A stretch of 64,000 bases of DNA, from positions 1,984,001-2,048,000 of the forward strand of contig NC_079491.1 of the NCBI RefSeq assembly GCF_020520425.1, in the 5' to 3' direction. Of the stretch, positions 54,501 to 63,469 are shown one piece after another. This stretch comes from Spinacia oleracea. Taxonomy: Eukaryota; Streptophyta; Magnoliopsida; Caryophyllales; Amaranthaceae. A model generated the notes under the pieces. The model was not told the DNA's origin, ran no database searches, and saw only the letters and a program-made list of their open reading frames with translations. Positions within the stretch are counted from its first letter, which is position 1. Every line of letters begins with the position of its first letter. A program made the translations under genes and the position numbers.

Positions 54501-55556
54501 CACTAGGATGACTTCTAATCCCAAAGGCTCAAAGGAAAGTGCAAGACATGCTGTGGACCCTTTGTCTGATTTTTCACAACTTGAGGTAAGTCTCTCAACA
54601 TAGATGCACTTTTTTCTCTGTTGCACCAAGTTTATTTCGCAGTTGACTTCATTGTTTAAGTAGCTACACTTGTTTTACAAAAACTTGCCTAAAGTACATG
54701 CTATAATTATGCTTTACTCTACTTTTTCAAAGTATCTACCTACCCCCAAACTAAAGTAAAAACACTATTACAAAGTATAAGAACGGAAATCACGATTCAG
54801 GTACCGGCACATATGACATAATAAATTGCAGGGGGCCTGTAAACTTTGTAATTCCACAGAGGTACTATCCAACTTCAGAATCGTTAAGGTACCCGTACTA
54901 CCAGGTTAACACTTTGTTTGGGTTCTTAGATGGAGAGAAAGGGAAGGAAGGGAAAGGGAGGGGAAACAAGTTCTCTTTTTTGGATAAGGGGTTGGGGGAA
55001 GGAATAGGCATTCTTCAAAATTGGAGAAATTTGGAAGGAAAACAAAGCTCTACTTTACCCCTCCTCTTCCCCTCCCTTTCTTTAACTTTCTTTCTATCCA
55101 AACAAAGTTTGATATTGTCAATATGACACTTTACTTAGTTAGCATTCATGGTCTATTCCGTAATAATGCTTTCATGGTTATAACTTTTCAAGTGACGATA
55201 CTCTGTATATCCTTTTTTTTATGTTGAATTTGTTACCATATTTCAAAGCACATGTTGACTCAACGGACGGGTTGAGTTGTTCACACTGTAAGGTGGCATC
55301 AAGACTAATGGTCTATTTCGTAATAATACTTCATGGCTACAACTTACAACTTCTCAAGTGACTATACTCAGTATATCCCTCTTTTTTTTTAGGATGAACC
55401 TTATCTTTTATGTTTGTTGCCATATTTAAAAGAACATGTTGCTAGTTCAGTATACTTATTTTGCGTTGTATTTGACGCAATCTGCAGAGGAATCTTCCTT
55501 CTAAAACTGGATCTGGGACAACAAATGTGAGTGCTGCTGGGTGGGCTGCATTTTGA
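51578..55556 (+). CDS. NECAP-like clathrin-coat accessory protein (adaptin-ear-binding)
   Basis: Endocytic accessory protein expected to bind AP-complex ear domains on clathrin-coated vesicles. Three coding exons: 51578-52102, 54301-54585, 55488-55556, giving 292 aa. The N-terminal PH-like NECAP domain (about residues 18-150) shows TLLVVREVSIFKIPPR, GYKCGEWLQSDKIWSGRLRV, FVLKIEDGTGKHAFIGLGFA and ERNEAFDFNVALSDHEKHVK. Exon 2 starts EGETIRINVKHK and turns into Pro/Gly-rich repeats (VGLAPPPNGSG, PLGLAPPPSG, VLPPPPNDPA). The last exon ends GWAAF, a WxxF-type ear-binding motif at the extreme C-terminus. The start sits in CATCAACAATGGCG, below a CT-rich leader. Introns of 2.2 and 0.9 kb each hold a related MITE. 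Confidence 0.94.
52856..53063. mobile_element. MITE in NECAP intron 1, TTGTTTGGATAA family
   Basis: The left end CTTGTTTGGATAAGC is mirrored by TCTTACTATCCAAACAC at the right. G-rich GGAGAAAGGGAGGGG near the left is opposite CTCACCTCCCTTCT at the right. About 208 bp. A sister copy lies in intron 2. Confidence 0.65.
54912..55110. mobile_element. MITE in NECAP intron 2, same family as 52856-53063
   Basis: ACTTTGTTTGGGTTC at the left and CTATCCAAACAAAGTTT at the right, with GGGAAGGAAGGGAAAGGGAG against CCTCCTCTTCCCCTCCC. It shares TTGGGGGAAGGAA and AAATTGGAGAAATTTGGA with the intron 1 copy, so the two are siblings. Confidence 0.7.
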
Positions 55557-55964
55557 ATGTGTAACTCCATCTCCATTGTTGTGTACTACATATTATGTAT
55601 TACTATTAGAATGTTGTTTACAAGACGAGAGAACAGCGCGCCTATGCGTGTGCGCGCGCGAGAGAGGGAGAGACTTACAACCGGGAGGAGGTTCTTTATT
55701 GAGTTATTATTGATTTTTTACCAATTTATTCATAATAATACATCGAAATATATGTTTATAAACTTCAGGGATCCTATTATATGGCTACTGTTACGTGTGA
55801 TGCACTCTTTTTATGTGTCTATTGTGTATGTTGCTATGTGCTAGGGCATCAGATAAGATATACAAGTACTTCCTAGCTGGTTAGGAATATTGGCTGTGTT
55901 TTCAGGTTTCAGTAGAGTTGCATATGCATCTATTATGAATCAGAAATGAGGAGAAACGACTAAA

Positions 55965-56250
55965 GATGGCCGTGTGCGGGGCTTCGGGCTGAGCCCACGG
56001 GCCGGACCCGAACCAGGCCCACTCGGCTTGGCGCATGGCAGGGCTGAAAAGTTCAAAACAGGGCCCAGGCCCACAGGCTTTCTTGCCGGGTCGTCGTGTC
56101 TAAGCCTAATTTTACTAAATTTAGCGTGCTTTGTCGTGGCGGGTCGAGTAGTGTTGTGTCTTTTCGTGCTTTTTCCAAAAAAATCGACCCAGGCCCGGCC
56201 CATGGCCCACGATTTTGTGCTCGTGTCGGGCCGTACTTGCTCCTAAAATA
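55965..56250. mobile_element. GGCCC/CACGA-word element downstream of NECAP
   Basis: GGCCGGACCCGAACCAGGCC, GCCGGGTCGTCGTGTCTAAG, TTTACTAAATTTAGCGTGCT, GTGTTGTGTCTTTTCGTGCT and CCAGGCCCGGCCCATGGCCC. This matches 42765-43075 in reverse complement. Confidence 0.7.
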
Positions 56251-56862
56251 CACATTGCAAAAAGCTGACTTTTTTTAAAAAAAATCTTGCATATTGAGAC
56301 CTTTTTTAAAAAAATTCTTGCATATTGAGACGACGTTAACAAGATCGTACATGACTACTTTCTTAAATATAATGTACAAATAATGGTCAAAGTGGAATTG
56401 TAAATAATTTGAAATTTGAAATTGTAACAATTAGTTCGAAACATGGGAAATACGTATTTGTTTCGGGTTGATTTAAGTAAACCTCTGATTGATAAAGAAA
56501 TAATGAACTTTGTTTCATAGTCCATCTCTAACACAAAAGATTGTTTATGGATTAAATTCTACTACGTATTAGATTATGAATTGGTTTTTAATCAGAATTA
56601 AATTAGAAAAAAAAAAAAAAACTTAAACTTAAACTAATTATCACAGCAACAACAACGGTCCTAATCTAATTAGAATTTTATAGTGTCCAAAACCCCTATT
56701 GTTTTTTTTTACTAGATTGAATTATATCTTGTCTTATGGTAAAAAAACCATGAACATATACTTCCTCTTAGCTTAATTAGGCGACTTAATTACAATTTGA
56801 ATCTAATAGAGAATGTAATTCTCCTAGAGTCCTATTTGACTGCCATATGACTTCGAGCATCC

Positions 56863-56873
56863 TATATAAATAT
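56863..56873 (+). promoter_or_regulatory. Probable TATA box of the inhibitor gene
   Basis: TATATAAATATAG lies about 95 bases before the ATG at 56960, in a good position for a start of transcription near 56895. Judged by sequence only. Confidence 0.6.
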
Positions 56874-56959
56874 AGTCCATGCTAGTTCTTAGTCTCACCA
56901 TCCATCAATCTAAAAGTAAAGCTAGATCTTCCATTGATAAACCCTATAAGCCAATTACA

Positions 56960-57580
56960 ATGGCTCGTCTACTCTCCTTCTCTCTTTTCGCTCTCGCCGT
57001 CCTCGTCGTCTCAGCAGCTTCTTCTGCACCAGCACCTGTCACAGGTAATTCACCTGCTGTAGCACCAGCAGGTGAGTCACGTGCTACATCTTTCGTAAGA
57101 AAAACCTGTGACGACGCAACCTACATTAGCCTATGTTTAGACACCCTCCTCCCTAACGCGGCCCGCATCAACCTCCACCCGAAAAAAGCCGCCCGTCTCG
57201 CCATCATGGCCACCATATCCGGTGTCCAAACCGCCGCCAGCAAACTCCAAAACCAATCCAAAAAACCCAAGCTCCGGGCCCACGAAGTCGCCGCCTTGAA
57301 CGAATGCACCACGATGGTCATGGACTCGGTCCTCGGGTTGAACCAAGCGTTGGAAGAAACCCAACACTTGGGTGGTGGAAGTAAGAGTGATAAGCAAGCC
57401 AAGAGGGTTAGCATGGAGGAGCACGTGAGCAATGTGGTTGATGCTGCTAACACGTGCGTGAATAATATGCATGTTGTAAATGCTAGAGATGTGTTGTTAA
57501 TCAGAGTTGAGGATGTTTTGGAACCACTTGTTGAGCTTGCTACAAACGCTGTTGATCTCATTCATCGCATGCAATTTTAA
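56960..57580 (+). CDS. Secreted pectin methylesterase/invertase inhibitor-like protein
   Basis: Cell-wall protein of the PMEI/invertase-inhibitor fold: a four-helix bundle that blocks pectin methylesterase or invertase. Single exon, 206 aa. Residues 1 to about 23 (MARLLSFSLFALAVLVVSA) are a clear signal peptide, followed by a short Ala/Pro linker (SSAPAPVTG, SPAVAPAG). The family's four cysteines are C50 and C59 (VRKTCDDATYISLCLDTL), C116 (ALNECTTMVMDSV) and C166 (AANTCVNNM). These pair as two disulphides in known members. Start chosen at MARLL, which gives the signal peptide; an in-frame ATG at 56879 would add 27 residues that hide it and lies almost on the TATA box. Codon use is GC-richer than surrounding DNA. 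Sequence alone cannot separate a PMEI from an invertase inhibitor. Confidence 0.9.
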   Translation: MARLLSFSLFALAVLVVSAASSAPAPVTGNSPAVAPAGESRATSFVRKTCDDATYISLCLDTLLPNAARINLHPKKAARLAIMATISGVQTAASKLQNQSKKPKLRAHEVAALNECTTMVMDSVLGLNQALEETQHLGGGSKSDKQAKRVSMEEHVSNVVDAANTCVNNMHVVNARDVLLIRVEDVLEPLVELATNAVDLIHRMQF

Positions 57581-57897
57581 ACTTATCTATATATATATAT
57601 ATATAATATATATATTAATCCTATACATAATTAATTAGTAATTAGTTTAATACGTAGTATAAGTTTAATATATAATATTAGTTTAAATTCTTTGTTTTTA
57701 GTTACTTAATAGTTTGGATTAGTTGATGTTAAGGGAATACTTTTAATGAATAAAGAATATGTTTTTATTATTGTTTGTTTCTCTTCAATTTCAACTATGT
57801 CAGTGGGCTGCATTTTGAATGTGTAACTCCATTGGTGCACTCCTTTTATATGGCTATTATGTATGTGGCTATGTGATATGGCATCAGATAATATATA

Positions 57898-58073
57898 CTT
57901 CCGCTTTTCACGTTTGTCAATGCATATTTTGACTAATTAACATACTTAATTACCGATAAGTAACAATTATAAAAATTAATTTTCACAAAATATACATTAA
58001 GACGAATTTAACAAGGACCCCACGCGAATAATGCAAAAAAAAAAGTGTTTCAACTATCTTGAAGCGGATGAAG
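57898..58073. mobile_element. Stowaway-like MITE inside the duplicated NECAP tail
   Basis: TA-flanked (57896-57897, 58074-58075). Ends are CTTCCGCTTTTCACG and, inverted, CTTGAAGCGGATGAAG. The duplicate at 55850-55875 (GATATACAAGTACTTCCTAG) lacks it, which supports insertion after the duplication. Confidence 0.7.
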
Positions 58074-58127
58074 TACTTCCTAGCTAGTTAGGAATGTTGG
58101 TTGTGTTTTTAGGTTTCAGAAGAGTTT

Positions 58128-58240
58128 TTATTTATTATTTATTTTTTTGACGGGGAAGAATAATATCATTAATAATCAGTCATATGACATCTACAATGAT
58201 AAAATAAATCTCGCAATCTGTGCACAAATTGTTCCATATG
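58128..58240. mobile_element. Short inserted repeat, GACGGGGAAGAATAATATCATT type
   Basis: It interrupts the duplicated NECAP downstream sequence between GAAGAGTTT and CATATGCATC. The text CATTAATAATCAGTCATATG then ACATCTAC recurs, diverged, at about 59190-59222 (CATTGATAAAAAGTCATACG, ACATCTAC). Probably a small retroelement end; class uncertain. Confidence 0.5.
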
Positions 58241-58559
58241 CATCTCTTATGAATAAGAAGTGAAAAGAAACGACCCTACTAATATAATTCAACTTTGGCA
58301 AAAAGGATAAAGGAAATCCACCCCTAAAGAACCCTTCTATTTAGAATTAGATATATTGGGTAAGGTTTTTATTTTTTATAACTCTAGTAATATTGTAACT
58401 CGGTAAGCTAATCTTGCAAATAAGTATGAAGAAAGGAAGTTGAAGGCTTTGCTAAGTAACACTAGTGCTTATGCACGCGATGTTTGTGTGTGATATAGAA
58501 TTTGGTTTATATATATATTATTATTATTATAAAAATTAATAATGTGAGTAAAACATTAG

Positions 58560-58760
58560 GGATATCAACGAGCCGATACGCTCGTGAACAAGCTCGGTCA
58601 AAGCTTGTTTATTGGTAAATAAACGAGCTTGAACAAAAAAATTAAGCTCGTTTAATAAATAATACTAGTTCGAACAACCTAGTGTTTCGCGAACAACTCG
58701 TTCATGTTCTTTTCCAAGCTCGTTCGATTATAAACTCGTTCAAGCTCGTTTATATTAACT
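58560..58760. mobile_element. AGCTCG-word foldback element
   Basis: Words GAACAAGCTCGG, AAACGAGCTTGAAC, AAGCTCGTTTAAT, CCAAGCTCGTTCG and TTCAAGCTCGTTTAT are arranged in both orientations. Ends not sharply defined; no frame. Confidence 0.5.
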
Positions 58761-60150
58761 TTTTAAAAATATATCTATATTAAATGTAATAAAATATTAA
58801 CATACTATATATTGATGATATTATCCATATAATTATGCTAAAATTAAGTTAGGAAATCAACTATATACTAGTATACTACCCAAACTTCCAAAACCATATA
58901 TGTTTACTATTCGTATTTCTTCAATCAAGGATATATTAAAATTCTTAAAGGTCAAAACCCTTAAGTTTATGTTTTATAACTTTTTAAAATAATATTTCTT
59001 TTATTAATATGATCGTTTAAATTTCATCTTTCTTGTTTCTTAAGACTCGTTTGTTAAAAGCTCGTTTATGTGACATGGCGTGGTTCTAGTGCTAAAATAG
59101 GGTGACATGTGACACGTATACTTTGTTATTAACGCCTTTTAATATATATAGATTGATCTTTAATCTTTTTTTTTTATAAACAAATTAATTCATTGATAAA
59201 AAGTCATACGACATCTACATAAAGATTTAAATCTAACAAATACATAACAATCGAATCAAATAAAAACTTCCTTTCACCATAGCTACGATCGTAGTATATC
59301 AAACATTCTGTATACCCTATTTTATATCGCTGTGATTACAGCCTTCATTGACGAGGGGGTCTATATATAGATCTGTTATAGCCGTGACAAATATGATTTC
59401 CGTCTGATTGTAGTCGAAAGATTGACATCCTCTTCGATCCCGCATAAATCTTTACCAAAGAAACAACCTGAACTAAACTAAACACACAAAACTTAACTAG
59501 AAACAAACCCACCATAGGGGTAATTACTAAACTGAAACAAACAAACCCACCATAGGGGTACGTACTTACTACACTTAAACTATGTAGTTTTATTGAGATG
59601 TAACGCAAAAACACAACAGAATTGAAAGAGAAGGGGCGAAAATAATCAAATTTCCGAAGAAAATTGGCTATTTCCGCCCTAAAAAATCCTAATTTTTATA
59701 AACCCTAAAAAGAAAGAGAAAAGAGGGAGAGAGGGGAGAAGCTGAAAAACCATATACTCCGTACAACTCAAGTTGGTTGATCTTTAATCAATATTAAAAC
59801 ACTAAAATTAATTAATTTCACTAATTATATTAATCATAATTTTACTAATTTGGGGGATGGCGCGCTAATAGAAAAAATGGAATATTGGGAGTAATATTTC
59901 CTTATAAAAAAGCCTTAATATAATTATGGAAAGCGAAGAAAAAAAAAGATATTGGTAATATTTCCTTATTAAACAAGATAGATCTCCATTTGACTTCACC
60001 ATATTTACCAGCTCACCTAAATTTTTAACTTTATTTTTTATTTTTTATTTTTTTTTCTCCGACTCCGAACCGGCGACCGGTCCAATCGAGTACTAAGTTG
60101 AAAATCTTAAACCCTAGAAGTAGGAGCACCTCTCACCTCCCCCATCTCTA
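58760..60150. other. Gene-free spacer
   Basis: AT-rich. A ~35-bp phrase with CAAACCCACCATAGGGGTA is tandemly repeated at about 59500-59520 and 59540-59562. No gene supported. Confidence 0.5.
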
Positions 60151-60159
60151 CATTATATA

Positions 60160-60203
60160 CACGTGGCACTCCCACAATTACTCCCTGGATTCCTATTATA
60201 AAC
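60160..60203 (+). promoter_or_regulatory. G-box and TATA-like region of the 60308 gene
   Basis: CACGTGGC (60160-60167), a G-box/ABRE-type core, is followed by TATTATAAACTC (60194-60205), 105-115 bases before the ATG. The leader between is CT-rich. Sequence-based inference. Confidence 0.5.
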
Positions 60204-60307
60204 TCTCTCTCTTCCTTCCTCCCTCACTTTTCTCTCTCCTCCTAAAATAAATAAAAATACTCCGTCTAAACTCTTCATCTTCTTCAAATCACACGAGCAA
60301 TTTAACA

Positions 60308-62211
60308 ATGGCGATTAACAGTACTAATGCTAACGAAATTAGCAAGTTAGTTGTAGTTGATGTTGAGAATGAATTTGATGTGGCGAATATCTTGCTTGAG
60401 TTGCCGTATTTGATGACGGACTCTCTTTTGAATTGTCGATTTCCGTACGATTGGGGTTCTAAGAGGAGAAGAACTGCACTTGTTTCGCCTCCGCCGTATT
60501 CGCCACCGCGTTCACGTCGGAAAATTAATGCGGCGTCGCCTCCGCCGTATTCCGGCCGGAAAATTAATGCGGCGACACCGTCTAAAGTTGAAGCTTCTAG
60601 TCCTAATACTCCTCTTTCTTACTCTCCCAGTGAGTCTGATTGCAAGTCCAACAAACTCTCGAACAAAAAACCTCCTGGATTGAATTCGGTATATTTTTCT
60701 ATCTTCTCTCGTCTTTTTATTAATAATGTTCTGTTTTATTTAAAAACTTAATTTAATTAGTTCATAATTTTTGATTTTTGAAGAGGAAGAAACAATTGGA
60801 AGAATCTGTGAAAGTTCTCTTGTCTTTTAATTAAAAATGTTCTGTTTTATTTAAAATCTTAATTTAATTAGTTCATAATTTTTGATTTTTGATTTTTGAA
60901 GAGGAAGAAACAATTGGAAGAATCTGTAAAGGACAGAATGCAAACTCAACGGCAGCTCATAGAAGTGAGTTTTTTTTTTTTTTTTCCAATTAATTTTCTA
61001 GTGAATTTAATTCTGCTTTTGATTTCACCATTAATGAATTATATTATTGCCATATTCAGTCAATCGAAAAGGTGAGGGAGTATTACAATTCACAGATGGC
61101 TGAAAATTTGGAGTTGAAGAGAAGAAAACAAGCGGTAAATTGTTTATTTTTCGAGTTAAATTTGAGTATTAGAGTCAAGTTTTTTTTGAATACTATGAAT
61201 TGTATTTGATTTGATTATTATCTCAAACATTATCCTTTTTTTTCCTTCTTTGAAATTAAAAGTTTATCTTCTCTCACCTCAGTTAATATTTTGAAATTAA
61301 AAATTTATCTTCTCTCACCAGTTGATCATCATGGCCCGGCCCGCTGACCCGACCCAAAATGAGGGGTTTTGGGCAGATGATTTCGGCCCGATTTTGGGCC
61401 CGCCCCAGACTTTTTAAAAAAAGTTTGCGGCTCTGGTAACCCAAAACAACTTTTTTAGTTAAGTATTTGGCCTGGCCCAGAAAGCCCGTTAATGTTAGCA
61501 ATAAATAGCAGGTTTTGGGCACACAAAATTAACCCTAACCTTGACCCGCCCGACATAATGGACAGATTTTTAATCCCTCTTGACCCGAACCCGGCCCGAC
61601 CCGCCTTTTGATCAGGTTTTGACTCACCTCAGTTAATATTTTGATTTTTAAATTTTTTTTTGGATTGAAATTTGTTACAGGTAGTTATGGTGACAAGTAC
61701 TGCAATAGAAAACCAACACCAAACACCAACAACTTCTGCAGTAGCAGTCAATGATCAAGTATACGCGGTTCCATCTTCATCTAAAGTGTACCACCATCAA
61801 CCACCGTTGAGTTCTCATCATCAGCAAAACGATCAGCAAAACGGTGGTAGTAATAATCAGATACATGCGCATCCACAAACACTTACAGAGTACCACCATC
61901 AAATACCGTTGATTACACAATATCATCAACAACAACATTATCATCATCAACAAAAGCCGTTGATTATTTATCATCATGGTCAACCATCATCAACAGTCAA
62001 TGATTCAGTGTATACGGTTGCATCTATTCCTTCAATGCTCCCTCATCATCTACCGTTGAATCCCCATCAATTCGTGATGAGTGATAATCAACGGTATGTA
62101 TTTGATCTAAGCATGCAAGCGTATGAGGTTGACAGGATAGCAGCAGCAGCGGCGGCTAGACAAAGAAGGCTTAGTTTTCAGAAGGGGAAAAGGCCACGTG
62201 TCGGAAAATAA
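60308..62211 (+). CDS. Uncharacterised coiled-coil, His/Gln-rich protein
   Basis: I do not recognise the function. Four coding exons: 60308-60688, 60902-60964, 61060-61134, 61681-62211, giving 349 aa. Residues about 22-55 hold EFDVANILLELPYLMTDSLL and FPYDWGSKRRRT. Two near-repeats SPPPYSPPRSRRKINAA / SPPPYSGRKINAATP follow, then TPLSYSPSESD. Exons 2 and 3 encode a highly charged helix: RKKQLEESVKDRMQTQRQLI, SIEKVREYYNSQMAENLELK, RRKQA; this is probably a coiled coil. The last exon is rich in His, Gln, Tyr and Ser (YHHQPPLSSHHQQNDQQN and similar) and ends IAAAAAARQRRLSFQKGKRP. Basic clusters suggest a nuclear protein. The SRR(K)INAA doublet looks like an internal duplication. Splice phases are all zero. 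Confidence 0.8.
60700..60940. repeat. ~118-bp tandem duplication covering the start of exon 2
   Basis: The block from TTTTTATTAATAATGTTCTG through AATTTAATTAGTTCATAATT, TTTGAAG, AGGAAGAAACAATTGGAAGA and ATCTGTGAAAG (to 60814) is repeated from 60815 to about 60935 with few changes. The first copy holds only the first 30 bases of exon 2. The second copy continues into the complete exon. Confidence 0.92.
61325..61617. mobile_element. GGCCC-word element in intron 3 of the 60308 gene
   Basis: GGCCCGGCCCGCTGACCCG, TTCGGCCCGATTTTGGGCCC, GACCCGCCCGACATAATGGA, CCCGAACCCGGCCCGACCCG and CCTTTTGATCAGG. The right part is the reverse complement of 19703-19800. The phrase CTCACCTCAGTTAATATTTT lies on both sides (about 61275 and 61623), which hints at a flanking duplication. 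No frame. Confidence 0.7.
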
Positions 62212-62640
62212 CGGGTTAGGTTACACCCCTAATTAACTAATTCTATACGAGTAAAATGAAATTAATAATATGATTATTTTTGTATTATTGCCTTTATTGG
62301 TTAACTACTAGATTAATAATAAGGGATAATTAAAGTGTAAATTGGAGAAATAAGAAGCGGAAATTAGTGAAGAGGATAAATTAGAATTAGAATAAGATTA
62401 AAGTGAGTTAGGATGGATGTAGTTGTTTTTCCTGTTGCTCAAACTGACACGTTTATTTAAAAATCGTCTCTTGCAAGATGAAAAAGTGTATAGATATTTT
62501 TGTTCTAAACCTGAATGAAAATTGGATTATTCTTGTATGGATTTGATCCACAATAATATTAGTGTGGATCCAAAATCAATAATTTTCTCTAGCCCCCTTT
62601 TTTTTTTTTTTTTTTTCATATAATAACTATTTTTTAAGAC
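62212..62640. other. 3' flank of the 60308 gene
   Basis: Likely 3' UTR and spacer. AT-rich with a T-run at about 62598-62617. No other gene. Confidence 0.5.
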
Positions 62641-62643
62641 ATA

Positions 62644-63230
62644 TTCCCTTTGTCCCTTAATACTCGCACCGTTTTGACTTTTTGTACTATTCACATAATT
62701 CACTTTGACCCTATTTTATTTCTAGTGTATGAAAACAAATGTTAGTATACTCCCTCCGTATTTTTTTAAGAGATACACTTGTCTTTTCCGGCCGTATTTA
62801 TTTAAGAGATACACTTGCCATTTTTAGTAACTTATCAACCCCACCATCTAATTAAATAATACATCTAATATACCCTATCACCCACCATCCTATTAAACAA
62901 ATATTTTCATAAACCCAACCTCCACCCACCAAAATGACATGGTCCCCACATATTTAATTATTAAAATATCTATCCAACCCCACTTGTTTTATTATTTTAT
63001 TTCATTCAATTATTTTCTTAATACCCGTGCACGGCCAAGTGTATCTCTTAAAAAAATACGGAGGGAGTATAATATAGTGTTGGCTTCACCTTTATATATA
63101 TTTAATATTTTCAAAGTATTAATATTTTTATAAATTTTTATAATATGTAGTTAAATATATTGGTGGTCAAAATTGTGCATCGGCAAGCGTGCCTAGTCAA
63201 AACGGTGCAAGTATTAAGGGACGGAGGGAG
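62644..63230. mobile_element. Stowaway-like MITE (outer), interrupted by a second MITE
   Basis: Left end TTCCCTTTGTCCCTTAATAC, then TCGCACCGTTTTGAC. Right end GTCAAAACGGTGCAAG, then TATTAAGGGACGGAGGGAG. Flanked by TA (62642-62643, 63231-63232). Removing 62750-63067 leaves a sequence colinear with the intact copy at 15717-15975 in the opposite orientation. Confidence 0.9.
62750..63067. mobile_element. Stowaway-like MITE (inner), 318 bp
   Basis: A perfect 32-bp inverted terminal repeat starts CTCCCTCCGTATTTTTTTAA and is followed by GAGATACACTTG. TA lies on both sides (62748-62749, 63068-63069). The perfect termini suggest a relatively recent insertion into the outer element. Confidence 0.92.
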
Positions 63231-63469
63231 TAGTAACCATTTTTTGAAACATATTAACCTTATGTTTTTAAAAGCGAATTGTGACTTAAAATCACATTAT
63301 TTAAGCACAACTTGTATCGACGACACTAGTTTGATATTCTTTTTCATAATAATCCTAATAAAATGCCAAAATAAACTAGGAATAAGTTGTTGACTTTATT
63401 TTAAGGCATAGTCCACAATAAATTTAGTGTGGACCAATTCTACTTAAAAAGTTGGTGATGAAAATTGCG

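Larger units (their letters stand above)
57797..58280. repeat. Second, broken copy of the NECAP 3' end and downstream DNA
   Basis: GTGGGCTGCATTTTGAATGT then GTAACTCCAT (57802 onward) repeats 55540-55569, including the last codons and stop of NECAP. Next come GCACTC, GTATGTGGCTATGTG and GGCATCAGATAA (compare 55801-55854). After an inserted MITE, CTTCCTAGCTAGTTAGGAAT and GGTTTCAGAAGAG follow (compare 55869-55917). Finally CATATGCATCTCTTATGAAT and GAAACGACC follow (compare 55920-55960), after a further ~110-bp insertion. Confidence 0.85.

Noticed and set aside
55940-56342. Several 60-90-codon frames downstream of NECAP on both strands
   Set aside because: All lie in the second copy of the same GC-rich element; no conserved protein.
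56879-56959. Upstream in-frame ATG of the inhibitor gene
   Set aside because: It would bury the signal peptide and lies within a few bases of the TATA box.
57121-57561. 146- and 111-codon minus-strand frames within the inhibitor gene
   Set aside because: Antisense shadows of a GC-rich coding exon. The sense strand has the signal peptide and the four family cysteines.
61672-61680. Earlier start of the last exon of the 60308 gene (LQV)
   Set aside because: TTGTTACAG is the splice acceptor; the exon begins at 61681 in phase 0 with the preceding exon.
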